A DNA stretch of 64,000 nucleotides, from positions 4,216,001 through 4,280,000 of the forward strand of contig CAVSMC010000001.1 in NCBI GenBank assembly GCA_963728935.1, in the 5' to 3' direction. Below the pieces are notes generated by a model. That model was not told the origin of the DNA. It searched no databases and saw only the letters and a list, made by a program, of their open reading frames with translations. The DNA is from CAVSMC01 sp963728935. Its GTDB lineage: Bacteria > Pseudomonadota > Gammaproteobacteria > Burkholderiales > Casimicrobiaceae. The position numbers were made by a program, and so were the translations under genes. Positions 26,697 to 36,012 of this stretch are shown piece after piece (position 1 is the stretch's first letter; each line of letters begins with the position of its first letter).

Positions 26697-27689
26697 TCAT
26701 ATCTTGAACGACTCCATCGCTTCCGGCGCAAACAGCGCTTCGGGTTCGAGCCGGCGCTTCGACAACCCCTGCTCGTGGTGGTAACGCAGGAACGTCGCAA
26801 GCGTGCTTCGGTTGCGCTCGAAACCGTAGGGCCAGTAGTCATCGCCCATCAACGAACGCGTCTCCTCGAGCTCGGCGGTCGACCACGGCAGCATCGCTTT
26901 CAGCGCCGCGGTCGCGCGAAGATCGTCGTACGTTTGCGCCTGCGCCGCGACGAACGCCTTGTAGAGCGCTTGTGCGACCCAGCGGTGAGCCTCATAGACA
27001 TCGCGGCGTACGACGACCGTGTGCATGATCGGAAAGATGCCGGTGTCGCGATAGTACTGCTGCTCGACTTGCTTGTAGTTCTCGAACAGCCGCCGCACGT
27101 TCCGGTTCCCGGCGGAGAACGTCGATGGCATTCGGGCCGTATGCAACGCGTCGATCTCGCCGTTCGCCAGCATTTGTGAAAGCGTCTGCGTCGGACCGAT
27201 CGGCGCGACCTTGATGTTGGACGGCAGGTCGAGCTTCTGCTTTTCGAAACGTCCAGCTTCTTCCTCGCCGCCGGTGAAATAGGTGACGCTGTCGACAGGC
27301 ACGCCGTAGTGCTCCGACAGGATCCCCCTGATCCACACCGGCGCCGTCATCTGGTACTCCGGAGTGCCGACCCGCTTGCCGATCAGGTCCTTCGGTATGC
27401 GGATGCCGCTGTCGGCGTTGACGAAGATGCACGAATGGCGGAAGAAGCGCGACGGAAAGATCGGGAGCGCTACGAACGGAGGCGGGTCGCGAAACATCGA
27501 CACCGTGTACGACGACAACGACATTTCCGCGACATCGAACTCGCGGTGACGCAGCATCCGGAAGAACGTTTCCTCGACGGGAAGGCTGTGGTAGATGAGG
27601 TCGATGCCGTCCGGTCGGACGGTGCCGTCCATGAGCGCGCGGGTGCGATCGTAGTTCCAGCATGCCAACGAAAGCGTGAGCCTGCCCAT
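26697..27689 (-). CDS. Pht5-like / ABC substrate-binding fold protein
   Basis: A 330-residue protein like 4,5-dihydroxyphthalate decarboxylase (Pht5) and its many relatives with a periplasmic-binding-protein fold. It begins LTLSLACWNYDRTRALMDG, continues with YHSLPVEETFFRMLRHREFD and VAEMSLSSY, and has IGKRVGTPEYQMTAPVWIRG. No signal peptide is visible, which favours a cytoplasmic enzyme or a ligand sensor over a transporter component. The ATG at 27689 was chosen because the family pattern begins there. No phthalate genes are nearby, so the substrate is open. Confidence 0.8.
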   Translation of the reverse strand: MGRLTLSLACWNYDRTRALMDGTVRPDGIDLIYHSLPVEETFFRMLRHREFDVAEMSLSSYTVSMFRDPPPFVALPIFPSRFFRHSCIFVNADSGIRIPKDLIGKRVGTPEYQMTAPVWIRGILSEHYGVPVDSVTYFTGGEEEAGRFEKQKLDLPSNIKVAPIGPTQTLSQMLANGEIDALHTARMPSTFSAGNRNVRRLFENYKQVEQQYYRDTGIFPIMHTVVVRRDVYEAHRWVAQALYKAFVAAQAQTYDDLRATAALKAMLPWSTAELEETRSLMGDDYWPYGFERNRSTLATFLRYHHEQGLSKRRLEPEALFAPEAMESFKI

Positions 27690-27864
27690 CGGTTTCTGCC
27701 TCGTCTCGCCAAATGCGGCGCGTGCGATCAATGCGAAGAAGCGGCCCGACGAAGGAGCCGAAGCGATCCATCACGAACGTTACCATGCGATGCGGCTCGA
27801 CTAGGTCGCAAAGTGCTGTTCATACTTCTCGACGCCATCGGGAACCGCCGGCGCGCTCGCGTGC

Positions 27865-28062
27865 TCAGGCAACCTGCTTCCAGTACACACCGTCGCGAAA
27901 ACCGAACCGAAGGTTGGCGTCGCCGACAGACGTCTTTACCACAATCAGGTCTCCGGCCCAGACCTGACAACTGCACCCTTTGGGCGTGGGATCCACGTGC
28001 GAAATCGTGGTCGGCACCAAGCACACTTGAGCCGTCGCGCTCCGGGTCGAAGCGTGCGCCAT
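27865..28062 (-). CDS. Possible short hypothetical protein
   Basis: A 66-residue frame inside the ~460-base gap between the Pht5-like and SLOG-like genes. Its last two thirds read like a protein, with CLVPTTISHVDPTPKGCSCQ, WAGDLIVVKTSVG and FGFRDGVYWKQVA. The start is uncertain and no good ribosome site is seen. It could be the surviving end of a larger gene. Otherwise I see nothing in 27690-28146. Confidence 0.3.
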   Translation of the reverse strand: MAHASTRSATAQVCLVPTTISHVDPTPKGCSCQVWAGDLIVVKTSVGDANLRFGFRDGVYWKQVA

Positions 28063-28146
28063 AATTGTTGTGCTCGGCAAGTTAGGCCGGTATCGCTGTT
28101 GCCGTGCCACCAGGCGCACGGAGATCCGTCGACAGGAGCCCGCATC

Positions 28147-28830
28147 ATGTCCGTCCATCGATTGATGTTTCGTCTTGCGGCGCCGATCGCATGTTGCCTG
28201 GGACTCGCCGTGACCTCAGCCACCGCATGCGATGGACCACGCGAAGTGCGCGAGGCGACTTCTGCGTCGATCAACGCGTTCGTCCGTGCCAAGCACATGA
28301 CCATGGTCACGTTCGCCGGCTATTCGGGCGCCGGCTACGAGAACCCGGACGCGCTCGTGTTGCACGCGGCGCGCACCCTCGATCGGCTCGACCCCGCCAA
28401 GACGCTTATCAATGCCGGCGCGACGGCGGAGGGCATCGGCGCCGTCTACGAAATCGCGAAGCGAAGAGGCTTCACGACGACGGGCATCGTCTCCACGCTT
28501 GCGCGAGACGAACGTGTCGCGCTGTCGCAATGCGTCGATTACGTGTTCTTCGTCAAGGACAATACTTGGGGAGGTCGAGTCGGCCCGGAAAATCGGCTGT
28601 CGCCGACGTCGACGGCAATCGTTCAATCCGGAACGTCCTTCGTCGCCATCGGTGGAGGCGACGTCACGAGAGACGAAATGCTCGCCGCACGCCGCGCGGG
28701 AAAGAGCGTCACGTTCATTCCGGCCGATATGGATCACGGGATCGCGCAGGAGAAGGCGCAGAAGAAGGGCCAACGGGAACCCACCGATTTTCGGGGTTCG
28801 GCGCACGCTGCGCTCGCGAAGCTGGGCTGA
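28147..28830 (+). CDS. Exported SLOG-like Rossmann-fold protein
   Basis: A 227-residue protein with a signal peptide (FRLAAPIACCLGLAVTSATA, then Cys-Asp). The mature part resembles a SLOG/LOG nucleotide-binding fold: MVTFAGYSGAGYENPDAL, TLINAGATAEGIGAVYEIAK, TTGIVSTLARDE, QSGTSFVAIGGGDVTRDEM and a closing VTFIPADMDHG. SLOG proteins normally bind nucleotide ligands in the cytoplasm, so a periplasmic version is unusual. The ATG at 28147 has AGGAG upstream; the frame is open earlier but without protein character. Function is not known. Confidence 0.7.
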   Translation: MSVHRLMFRLAAPIACCLGLAVTSATACDGPREVREATSASINAFVRAKHMTMVTFAGYSGAGYENPDALVLHAARTLDRLDPAKTLINAGATAEGIGAVYEIAKRRGFTTTGIVSTLARDERVALSQCVDYVFFVKDNTWGGRVGPENRLSPTSTAIVQSGTSFVAIGGGDVTRDEMLAARRAGKSVTFIPADMDHGIAQEKAQKKGQREPTDFRGSAHAALAKLG

Positions 28831-29290
28831 CCGCGATCGCGGTCCGGGCTCGCGGCGAAACACGTGCCACACACCGTCGCGCGAGCTTCGACTGCGGCGC
28901 CGCTTCGATCGCAGCGGCGCGCTCGTCGTAGCGGGCGCGAGCCGACGTACCGTCTGACGAACGTACTTTAGTTGAAGAACGAAGCTATGCGAATGGCGAA
29001 TAAGGTGCTCGCGAGTCGCCGCCCGTCCCGCCCAGCGATCGAGGCAACCAAGGCCGGCCTCGATACTTGCCGCGGTTCATGATAAAGCCTGACGGCGGTG
29101 CCATTGCCACGGCCGCGAGTCGGCGCTGCTCGCGACGGTCAACAAGGAAGCACGCAGCGCGCGTAAGACCACTCGACACCGATATACTCAATCATTCCCC
29201 AGACTCGTCAATCGCTTGGTTGACGAGCTGACGTCCCGACAAAAGCGGCGCGCGCGGCGCACAGCCACACTGATCAGCGAAGGACATGCC
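28831..29290. other. 460-base intergenic region ahead of the nifJ operon
   Basis: No gene is recognised. It holds a TATACT box at 29183-29188 and a perfect inverted repeat at 29204-29227, listed separately, so it is probably the control region of the operon. Confidence 0.4.
29204..29227. promoter_or_regulatory. Perfect 8-bp inverted repeat ahead of the nifJ operon
   Basis: CTCGTCAA (29204-29211) and TTGACGAG (29220-29227) flank an eight-base loop, about 65 bases before the first start codon and just after a TATACT box. This position suits a repressor operator or a leader hairpin. No regulator gene is adjacent. Confidence 0.35.
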
Positions 29291-30982
29291 ATGAGTCTCA
29301 TTCCCAAGGACATGACGCCGGTCTACAAGGCGACCATCGCCAAGGGCACCGGTGCGGCGCGATGGCAAAGGCCTATCTATGTCGACCTGCTGCCGCCGTG
29401 CAACAACGCGTGCCCGGCGGGCGAGAACATCCAGGCATGGCTCGAGCTCGCGCAAGCCGGCCGCTATCGGGATGCGTGGCTCAAGTACATGGAGGAGAAT
29501 CCGCTGCCGAGCACGCACGGCCGCGCGTGCTATCACCCGTGCGAAAGCGCCTGCAACCGGCAGCATCTCGACCAGCCGATCGCGGTCCACGCGCTCGATC
29601 GCTTCCTTGGCGACATGGCGACCGCGAACGGATGGACCGTGCCCGTGCGATCGGCGACGGGCCGGCGAATTCTGATCGTCGGCGCGGGTCCGGCCGGATT
29701 GACGTGCGCGTATCACTTGAAGCGGATGGGACACGATGTCGAGATCCTCGACTCCGGCAGCGAGCCGGGCGGAATGATGCGGTACGGCATTCCGGCGTAC
29801 CGGCTGCCGCGCGCGGCGCTCGCGCCCGAGATCGAGCGCATTCGCGCGATGGGCGTGAAGGTGACGAGCAACTACCGCGTCAACGATGTCCTCGCCGAGA
29901 AGCAGGCCGGTCGGTTCGACGCCGTCTTCCTCGCGATCGGCGCCCAAGTCGGCAACCATCTCGACATCCCGTCGATGGACGGCAGCAAGATGATCCACGC
30001 GCTGTCGTTTCTCGAAGACGTCGAGCACGGCCGGCCGCCGCAGCTCGGTCGCGTCGTCGGCATCATCGGCGGCGGCAATACGGCGGTCGACGTCGCGCGC
30101 GTGGCGCGACGGCTCGGTGCCGAGGAGGCGGTGTTGATCTACCGCTCCGACGCAAAGCACATGCGCGCGCATCCGCACGAGCAGCGCGACGCGTTCGCCG
30201 AGGGCGTCAAGGTCAAGTGGATGTCGACGGTCAAACAGTTCGGTCAGCAGGAAGTCGTCGTCGAGCAGATGGAAATGCTGCCCGACGGCTCCGGAACGAT
30301 CGGCACGGGCAAGTTCGAGCAGCTGCAGACCGATTCGCTGGTACTCGCGGTCGGCGAGCACGCGGACGTGACGTTCCTCAAGTCGTTGCAAGGCGTCAAG
30401 ATCGGTCGCGGCGACGTTGTCGAAGTCGATGAGCATTTCGCAACGGGGCACACCGGCATCTTCGCCGGCGGCGACATGATCGGCGGGCTCCGCACGATGA
30501 CCGCGGCCGTCGGTCACGGCAAGAACGCCGCGCGCAACATCGACGCATGGCTGCGCGGCGAAACGTACCGCAAGCCGCCGAAGCATCCGATCATCGCGTT
30601 CGAAGCGCTCAACCTGCCCGTGTTCCTCGACGCCGATCGACGCTCGGAGGCCGAGCTTCCCGTGGCGCAGCGGCACGGCTTCGAGGAAGTGGTGACGGGG
30701 CTGTCGGAGCTGGAAGCGCGATTCGAGGCGAGCCGCTGCCTGTCATGCGGCAACTGCTTCGAGTGCGACAACTGCTACGCGTCGTGTCCCGAGCAGGCGA
30801 TCGTCAAGCTCGGTCAGGGCCAGTACTACCGCTACGACTACGACCTGTGTACCGGGTGCGCCGTTTGTTTCGAGCAGTGTCCGTGCCACGCGATCGAGAT
30901 GATCGCCGAGCCCGCCGACGTGTCCTCTGCCGCCATTTCCCCCGACGCCATCATGCCGGCGAAGTTCAAGGTCCGTGCCTGA
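29291..30982 (+). CDS. GltD-like NAD(P)H oxidoreductase with C-terminal ferredoxin domain
   Basis: A 563-residue flavoprotein. An N-terminal Cys-rich helical domain (CNNACPAGENIQAW, then CYHPCESACNR) resembles the iron-sulfur domain of glutamate synthase beta subunit. Two dinucleotide folds follow, ILIVGAGPAGLTCAYHLKRM for FAD and VGIIGGGNTAVDVARVAR for NAD(P)H. The C-terminus adds two [4Fe-4S] motifs, CLSCGNCFECDNCYASCP and CTGCAVCFEQCP. No glutamate synthase large subunit is present. It is followed by pyruvate:ferredoxin oxidoreductase, so it most likely transfers electrons between NAD(P)H and the ferredoxin pool used by that enzyme. The start was chosen at the ATG where conserved sequence begins. 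Confidence 0.88.
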   Translation: MSLIPKDMTPVYKATIAKGTGAARWQRPIYVDLLPPCNNACPAGENIQAWLELAQAGRYRDAWLKYMEENPLPSTHGRACYHPCESACNRQHLDQPIAVHALDRFLGDMATANGWTVPVRSATGRRILIVGAGPAGLTCAYHLKRMGHDVEILDSGSEPGGMMRYGIPAYRLPRAALAPEIERIRAMGVKVTSNYRVNDVLAEKQAGRFDAVFLAIGAQVGNHLDIPSMDGSKMIHALSFLEDVEHGRPPQLGRVVGIIGGGNTAVDVARVARRLGAEEAVLIYRSDAKHMRAHPHEQRDAFAEGVKVKWMSTVKQFGQQEVVVEQMEMLPDGSGTIGTGKFEQLQTDSLVLAVGEHADVTFLKSLQGVKIGRGDVVEVDEHFATGHTGIFAGGDMIGGLRTMTAAVGHGKNAARNIDAWLRGETYRKPPKHPIIAFEALNLPVFLDADRRSEAELPVAQRHGFEEVVTGLSELEARFEASRCLSCGNCFECDNCYASCPEQAIVKLGQGQYYRYDYDLCTGCAVCFEQCPCHAIEMIAEPADVSSAAISPDAIMPAKFKVRA

Positions 30983-31001
30983 CCCGTCCGAAAGCGATCC
31001 C

Positions 31002-34000
31002 ATGTCGACCACCCTCAGCACCGTGATGGACGGCAATACCGCGGCCGCGCACATCGCCTACCGCGTGAATGAAGTGTCCGCGATATTTCCGATCACGCCG
31101 TCGTCGACGATGGCGGAGCTCGCCGACGTTTGGGCTTCGGAAGGCGTCACCAATATTTGGGGAACGCTTCCGGTCGTCGTGCAAATGCAATCCGAAGGCG
31201 GCGCTGCCGGCGCGCTGCACGGCTCGCTGCAGAGCGGCGCGCTCAGCACCACGTTCACCGCTTCACAGGGCCTGTTGTTGATGCTGCCCAACATGTACAA
31301 GATCGCCGGCGAGCTCACACCGTGCGTCATTCACGTGGCCGCACGCGCGCTCGCGACGCAGGCATTGTCGATCTTCGGCGACCATTCCGATGTCATGAGC
31401 GCGCGCATGACGGGATTCGCGATGCTCGCCGCGGCGTCGGTGCAGGAGGCGCACGATCTCGCGCTCGTCGCGCAGGCGGCAACGCTCGAATCGCGGGTGC
31501 CGATCCTGTTCTTCTTCGATGGCTTCCGCACGTCGCACGAGGAGAACAAGATCCGGGTCATTCCGGACGATCAGATCCGGGCGATGATCGACGACGAGCT
31601 GGTGCGGGCGTTCCGCGCGCGCGCCCTTTCGCCCGAGCATCCGGTCGTCCGCGGCACCGCGCACAACCCCGATACGTTTTTCCAGGCGCGCGAGACCGTC
31701 AACCCGTTCTACACACGTTTCCCCGCGATCGTCCAGAAGGCGATGGACCGGCTCGCTTCGTTGACGGGTCGCCCATATCGGCTATTCCGGTACGCCGGCG
31801 ATCTCGCCGCCGAACGCATCATTGTCGCAATCGGGTCGTCGTGCGAGGTGCTAGAAGAAACGGCCGCGCATCTCAATGCACGCGGCGAGAAGGTCGGCGT
31901 GCTGCAAGTCGCCTTGTATCGGCCGTGGGCGGCGGAAGCGTTTCTCGCCGCGATGCCCAAGTCGGTCACGACGGTCGCGGTCCTCGACCGCACGAAGGAG
32001 GTCGGCGGCAACGATCCGCTCTATCTCGACGTGCTTTCGTCGTTCGCGCACGCGGTGGCCGCCGGACAGTGGCCGGCGATGCCGCGACTGGTCGGCGGCC
32101 GCTATGGTCTGTCATCGAAGGACTTCGATCCCGCGATGGCGAAAGCGATCTACGACGAAATGCGCAAGCCGCAGCCGCGGCACGGCTTCACTGTCGGCAT
32201 CAACGACGACGTATCGCATTCGAGTCTTGACATTGACCCGACATTCGACATCGAGCCGCCCGAAGTCGTGCGTGCGCTCTTCTACGGGCTCGGCGCCGAC
32301 GGCACCGTCGGCGCGAACAAGAACTCGGTCAAGATCCTGGCGGCCGATCCGGCACGCTACGCGCAGGGCTATTTCGTCTACGACTCCAAGAAATCGGGCT
32401 CGTACACGATCTCGCACCTGCGCTTCGGACCGAAGCCGCTGCGCGCGCCGTATCTGCTGCGCTCCGCGAGCTTCGTCGGCGTGCACAAGTTCGACTTCCT
32501 GTTCAAGCAGGACGTGCTCGCCGCGGCGGCCAGCGGTGCAACAGTGCTCCTCAACAGCCCTTACGGCGCCGAAGTCGTGTGGGAGGAGCTTCCGCGCCGC
32601 GTGCAGCAGCAGATCATCGACAAGGAACTGAAGCTTTATGTGATCGACGCGTCGAGGGTTGCCGCATCGCTCGGCCTCGGCTCGCGCAGCAATACGATCT
32701 TGCAGACTTGCTTCTTTGCACTCTCCGGCGTGCTTCCGCGCGACGAAGCGATCGCCGCGATCAAGAAGGAGACGGAAAAGACCTACGAGCGCAAGGGCGC
32801 CGAAGTCGTCAAGAAGAATTTCGCTGCGATCGATCAGGCGCTCGCCAATATGCACGCCGTGCCTATACCGTCGGTCGCGACCGGCAAGCCCGAGGCGATC
32901 AGCCGAATCCCCTCGACGGCACCCGAGTTCGTCCGGTTCGTGACCTCCGAGATGATGGCCGGCCGCGGCGACGCACTGCCGGTCAGCGCGATTCCGATCG
33001 ACGGCACGTTTCCAACCGGAACGACGAAGTACGAAAAGCGCAACATCGCTGATTGGGTGCCAGTATGGGAGTCGCAACTGTGCATTCAGTGCGGTCAGTG
33101 CTCCATCGTTTGCCCGCACAGCGTCATTCGCGCGAAATACTACGATCGGTCGCGTCTCGAGCAGGCGCCGCCGGCGTTCAAGGCGGTGCCGATCAATGCG
33201 CGCGGGTATCCCGAATCGCGCTACACGCTCCAGGTCTACGTCGAGGATTGCACCGGCTGCGGCGTCTGCGTCGAGAACTGCCCGGCGCACAGCCCCGAAG
33301 ACAACCGCGTCAAGGCGATCAACATGCGGCCGCGTCTCGAGCATCTGGAGGCCGAGCGCACGAGCATCGCGTTCTTTGAAACGCTGCCGTGGGCGGACCG
33401 TACGCGCGTGGATTTCTCGAACGTGCGCGGCGTACAGTTCATGCAGCCGCTGTTCGAGTTTCCGGGCGCTTGCGCCGGCTGCGGCGAGACACCCTACCTC
33501 AAGCTGTTGTCGCAGCTGTTCGGCGACCGGCTGCAGATCGCCAACGCCACCGGCTGCTCGTCGATCTACGGCGGCAACCTGCCGACCACGCCGTGGGCGC
33601 GCAACGCCGACGGCCGCGGGCCCGCATGGTCCAATTCGTTGTTCGAAGACAATGCCGAGTTCGGGCTTGGCTACCGCATCGCGATCGACAAGCAGGCGGA
33701 GGTCGCCCGTGCGCTCGCGCTGAAGCTCGCGCCGCGCGTCGGCGAGGACCTGGTGCAGGCGCTGCTCGGAGCGCCGCAGATCACCGAATCGGACTTCCGG
33801 GTGCAGCGCGAGCGCCTCGCCGCGCTCAAGCAAAAGCTCGCGCCGATGAGCGATGACGAGGCGAAGAATCTGCTTGCCGTTGCCGACTGTCTGCTCCGAC
33901 GCTCGGTCTGGATCGTCGGCGGCGACGGATGGGCGTACGACATCGGCTACGGCGGTCTCGATCACGTGCTCGCCTCCGGGCGCAACGTCAACGTGCTGGT

Positions 34001-34577
34001 GCTCGACACCGAGGTCTATTCGAACACCGGTGGGCAGGCGTCGAAAGCGACACCGCTCGGGGCGTCGGCCAAGTTCGAGGCCGCCGGACGCAAGGTTCCG
34101 CGCAAGGATCTCGCGATGATGGCGATCGCATACGGCAACGTGTATGTGGCGCAAGTCGCCATGGGCGCGAACAACGAGCAGGCGGTCATCGCCTTTCGCG
34201 AAGCAGAGGCGCATGCCGGCCCATCGGTAATCCTCGCTTACTCGCAATGCATCGCGCACGGCACGGACCTGCGCCACGGCATGAAGCAGGCGGCGCGCGC
34301 GGTGGCGAGCGGACATTGGCCATTGCTGCGATTCGATCCGACGATGCGCCGGCGCGGGATGAATCCGTTCCGGCTCGATTCGACGAGGCCGCGCATTGCG
34401 CTGAAGGATTACCGCTACCGCGAAGTGCGCTTCAAGGTGCTGGAGCAGACCCATCCGAACGAAGCGAGCAAGATGTTGCACCAAGCGGAGCTCGCGCTCG
34501 AGGAGCGTTACAAGCTGTACGAGGATCTCGCGGCACGCGACGGCAGCCGGTTTCATCCGCATTGGGAGGACGCGTGA
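31002..34577 (+). CDS. nifJ: Pyruvate:ferredoxin (flavodoxin) oxidoreductase, single-chain
   Basis: A ~1191-residue fused PFOR that interconverts pyruvate plus CoA with acetyl-CoA, CO2 and reduced ferredoxin. The order is domain I (NTAAAHIAYRVNEVSAIFPI), domain II and the gamma-like region (VGVHKFDFLFKQDVLAAA). Two [4Fe-4S] clusters follow, CIQCGQCSIVCP and CTGCGVCVENCP. The thiamine-diphosphate domain has proximal cluster motif CAGCGETPYLKLL and the TPP/Mg site GDGWAYDIGYGG with DTEVYSNTGGQASK. An upstream GTG at 30975 overlaps the previous gene; the ATG at 31002 is preferred by conservation, though neither has a strong ribosome site. It is unusual in a lineage expected to respire with pyruvate dehydrogenase. 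Confidence 0.93.
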   Translation: MSTTLSTVMDGNTAAAHIAYRVNEVSAIFPITPSSTMAELADVWASEGVTNIWGTLPVVVQMQSEGGAAGALHGSLQSGALSTTFTASQGLLLMLPNMYKIAGELTPCVIHVAARALATQALSIFGDHSDVMSARMTGFAMLAAASVQEAHDLALVAQAATLESRVPILFFFDGFRTSHEENKIRVIPDDQIRAMIDDELVRAFRARALSPEHPVVRGTAHNPDTFFQARETVNPFYTRFPAIVQKAMDRLASLTGRPYRLFRYAGDLAAERIIVAIGSSCEVLEETAAHLNARGEKVGVLQVALYRPWAAEAFLAAMPKSVTTVAVLDRTKEVGGNDPLYLDVLSSFAHAVAAGQWPAMPRLVGGRYGLSSKDFDPAMAKAIYDEMRKPQPRHGFTVGINDDVSHSSLDIDPTFDIEPPEVVRALFYGLGADGTVGANKNSVKILAADPARYAQGYFVYDSKKSGSYTISHLRFGPKPLRAPYLLRSASFVGVHKFDFLFKQDVLAAAASGATVLLNSPYGAEVVWEELPRRVQQQIIDKELKLYVIDASRVAASLGLGSRSNTILQTCFFALSGVLPRDEAIAAIKKETEKTYERKGAEVVKKNFAAIDQALANMHAVPIPSVATGKPEAISRIPSTAPEFVRFVTSEMMAGRGDALPVSAIPIDGTFPTGTTKYEKRNIADWVPVWESQLCIQCGQCSIVCPHSVIRAKYYDRSRLEQAPPAFKAVPINARGYPESRYTLQVYVEDCTGCGVCVENCPAHSPEDNRVKAINMRPRLEHLEAERTSIAFFETLPWADRTRVDFSNVRGVQFMQPLFEFPGACAGCGETPYLKLLSQLFGDRLQIANATGCSSIYGGNLPTTPWARNADGRGPAWSNSLFEDNAEFGLGYRIAIDKQAEVARALALKLAPRVGEDLVQALLGAPQITESDFRVQRERLAALKQKLAPMSDDEAKNLLAVADCLLRRSVWIVGGDGWAYDIGYGGLDHVLASGRNVNVLVLDTEVYSNTGGQASKATPLGASAKFEAAGRKVPRKDLAMMAIAYGNVYVAQVAMGANNEQAVIAFREAEAHAGPSVILAYSQCIAHGTDLRHGMKQAARAVASGHWPLLRFDPTMRRRGMNPFRLDSTRPRIALKDYRYREVRFKVLEQTHPNEASKMLHQAELALEERYKLYEDLAARDGSRFHPHWEDA

Positions 34578-35587
34578 GCATCGACCTTTCGACGCAGTTC
34601 TTGGGCTTGCATCTCGCGCATCCGATCGTCGCCTCGGCGTCGCCTTTGACGGCCACCGTCGACGGCATCCGCGCGCTGGAGGACGCGGGTGCTGCCGCGG
34701 TGGTGATGGCGTCGCTGTTCGAGGAGCAGGTGCGCGCCGAGGACACTGCTTACGCGATGTACACCGACCAAGGCTCCTACAGTCAGCCTGAAGCGGGCCG
34801 GTATTTTCCCGAAGTGCCCGACTACGATGAAGGAGTCTCCGGGTATCTCAATACCGTTCGCCGCGCAGTCGAAGCGGTGAACATCCCCGTCATCGCAAGC
34901 CTGAACGCCATGACGCTGGAGGGATGGACCGATTACGCTTCTCGCCTGGCGGAGGCTGGCGCGGCGGCACTCGAGCTAAACGTACACTTTATCCCCGCTG
35001 CTCCGGGTATGACCGGTCGCGACGTCGAGGCTCATTACGTCGACGTCGTGCGCGCGGTCAAGCAAAGCGTGAACCTGCCCGTGGCGCTCAAACTGTCTCC
35101 GTATTTCAGCTCGATCGGCGACTTCGCCCAGCAACTCGTCGCGGCCGGCGCGGACGGTCTGGTGCTTTTCAATCGCTTCTACCAGCCGGATTTCGATCTC
35201 GATACGTTGGCGGTCAAGCCGGATTTGCAACTGAGCTCGAGCTACGAAGCGGGATTGCCGTTGCTGTGGATCGCGCTGCTCGCGGGGCGGCTCGGCCGCT
35301 CGCTTGCCGCGACCACCGGCGTCGAGTCGTCGGAGCAGGTGGTCAAATACCTGCTCGCCGGCGCCGACGTGGTGATGACGACCTCGGCACTGCTACGGCA
35401 CGGTCCGGCGTACATGCGAACGCTGGTGGCCGGGGTCACCTCATGGCTCGAGCAGGGCCGCTACACTTCGGTGGCGGCCATTCGCGGCCTCAAGAGCGCG
35501 CGCCAACTCTCCGACACCGGCGCATTGCTTCGCGCGCAGTACATCCACCTGCTGTCCGATTACGTGCCGACGTGGCTGCCGCAGTGA
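34574..35587 (+). CDS. Dihydroorotate dehydrogenase-like flavoprotein
   Basis: A 337-residue TIM-barrel flavoprotein related to class-1 dihydroorotate dehydrogenase and the PreA subunit. Motifs are FLGLHLAHPIVASASPLTAT, IPVIASLNAM, AALELNVHFIP, PVALKLSPYFSS and LAGADVVMTTSALLRHGP. The catalytic Cys/Ser loop of true PyrD is not evident and pyrimidine genes are absent. The start is a GTG at 34574 overlapping the nifJ stop (GTGA) with GGAGG upstream. It is therefore translationally coupled to PFOR and may be a redox partner in the same electron-transfer unit. The actual reaction is unknown. Confidence 0.85.
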   Translation: MSIDLSTQFLGLHLAHPIVASASPLTATVDGIRALEDAGAAAVVMASLFEEQVRAEDTAYAMYTDQGSYSQPEAGRYFPEVPDYDEGVSGYLNTVRRAVEAVNIPVIASLNAMTLEGWTDYASRLAEAGAAALELNVHFIPAAPGMTGRDVEAHYVDVVRAVKQSVNLPVALKLSPYFSSIGDFAQQLVAAGADGLVLFNRFYQPDFDLDTLAVKPDLQLSSSYEAGLPLLWIALLAGRLGRSLAATTGVESSEQVVKYLLAGADVVMTTSALLRHGPAYMRTLVAGVTSWLEQGRYTSVAAIRGLKSARQLSDTGALLRAQYIHLLSDYVPTWLPQ

Positions 35588-35679
35588 AGCGAAACCGTCA
35601 TCGCGACTGATAGCTAACCGTCCCCGAACGAATCCCGGCGCCGAGATCACGCGCGATCGCGGGGCCCGTACGGCGTGCT

Positions 35680-35832
35680 CTATGCGGGCTCGGTCCGTCC
35701 CTTGTTCACTTCGGTGGCTGGGGCACCGAGATACTCTCGATCGACGGCGTGTACGTAGAGCGGCAGAGTCATAATGCTGACGGCTGCGAGTAAGGCCAAT
35801 AGACGGGCTGTCTTGCTGATCGGGCTCTTCAT
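35680..35832 (-). CDS. Tiny exported peptide
   Basis: A 50-residue frame that starts with an ATG at 35832 behind a strong GGAGGTCGTCA ribosome site. Residues 1-10 are basic, 11-28 are hydrophobic (LLALLAAVSIMTLPLYVH), and a signal-peptidase site is plausible after HA. The mature tail of about 20 residues (DREYLGAPATEVNKGRTEPA) is hydrophilic. I do not recognise a family. It lies alone between the nifJ operon and a decayed regulator, on the opposite strand. The ribosome site and signal peptide argue that it is real. Confidence 0.6.
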   Translation of the reverse strand: MKSPISKTARLLALLAAVSIMTLPLYVHAVDREYLGAPATEVNKGRTEPA

Positions 35833-36012
35833 TGACGACCTCCGGCGGGTTCGATGGCGTCGGACCGACGGTCACGACGTGGGCATCGTCATCCTCAAGC
35901 CCGGTAAGGTCGTTGGCGCGGCTTAAACGTTGTGAATTTCGCCGTCGGGCCCTTAAGTACCTCGGCTGTCTTGGGTAAGCTTCTCCCACCTGCACTCCAT
36001 CGGGGCTTATCG

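Noticed and set aside
32112..34562. A long minus-strand open frame opposite nifJ
   Set aside because: It lies wholly inside the strongly supported PFOR gene and has no protein pattern.
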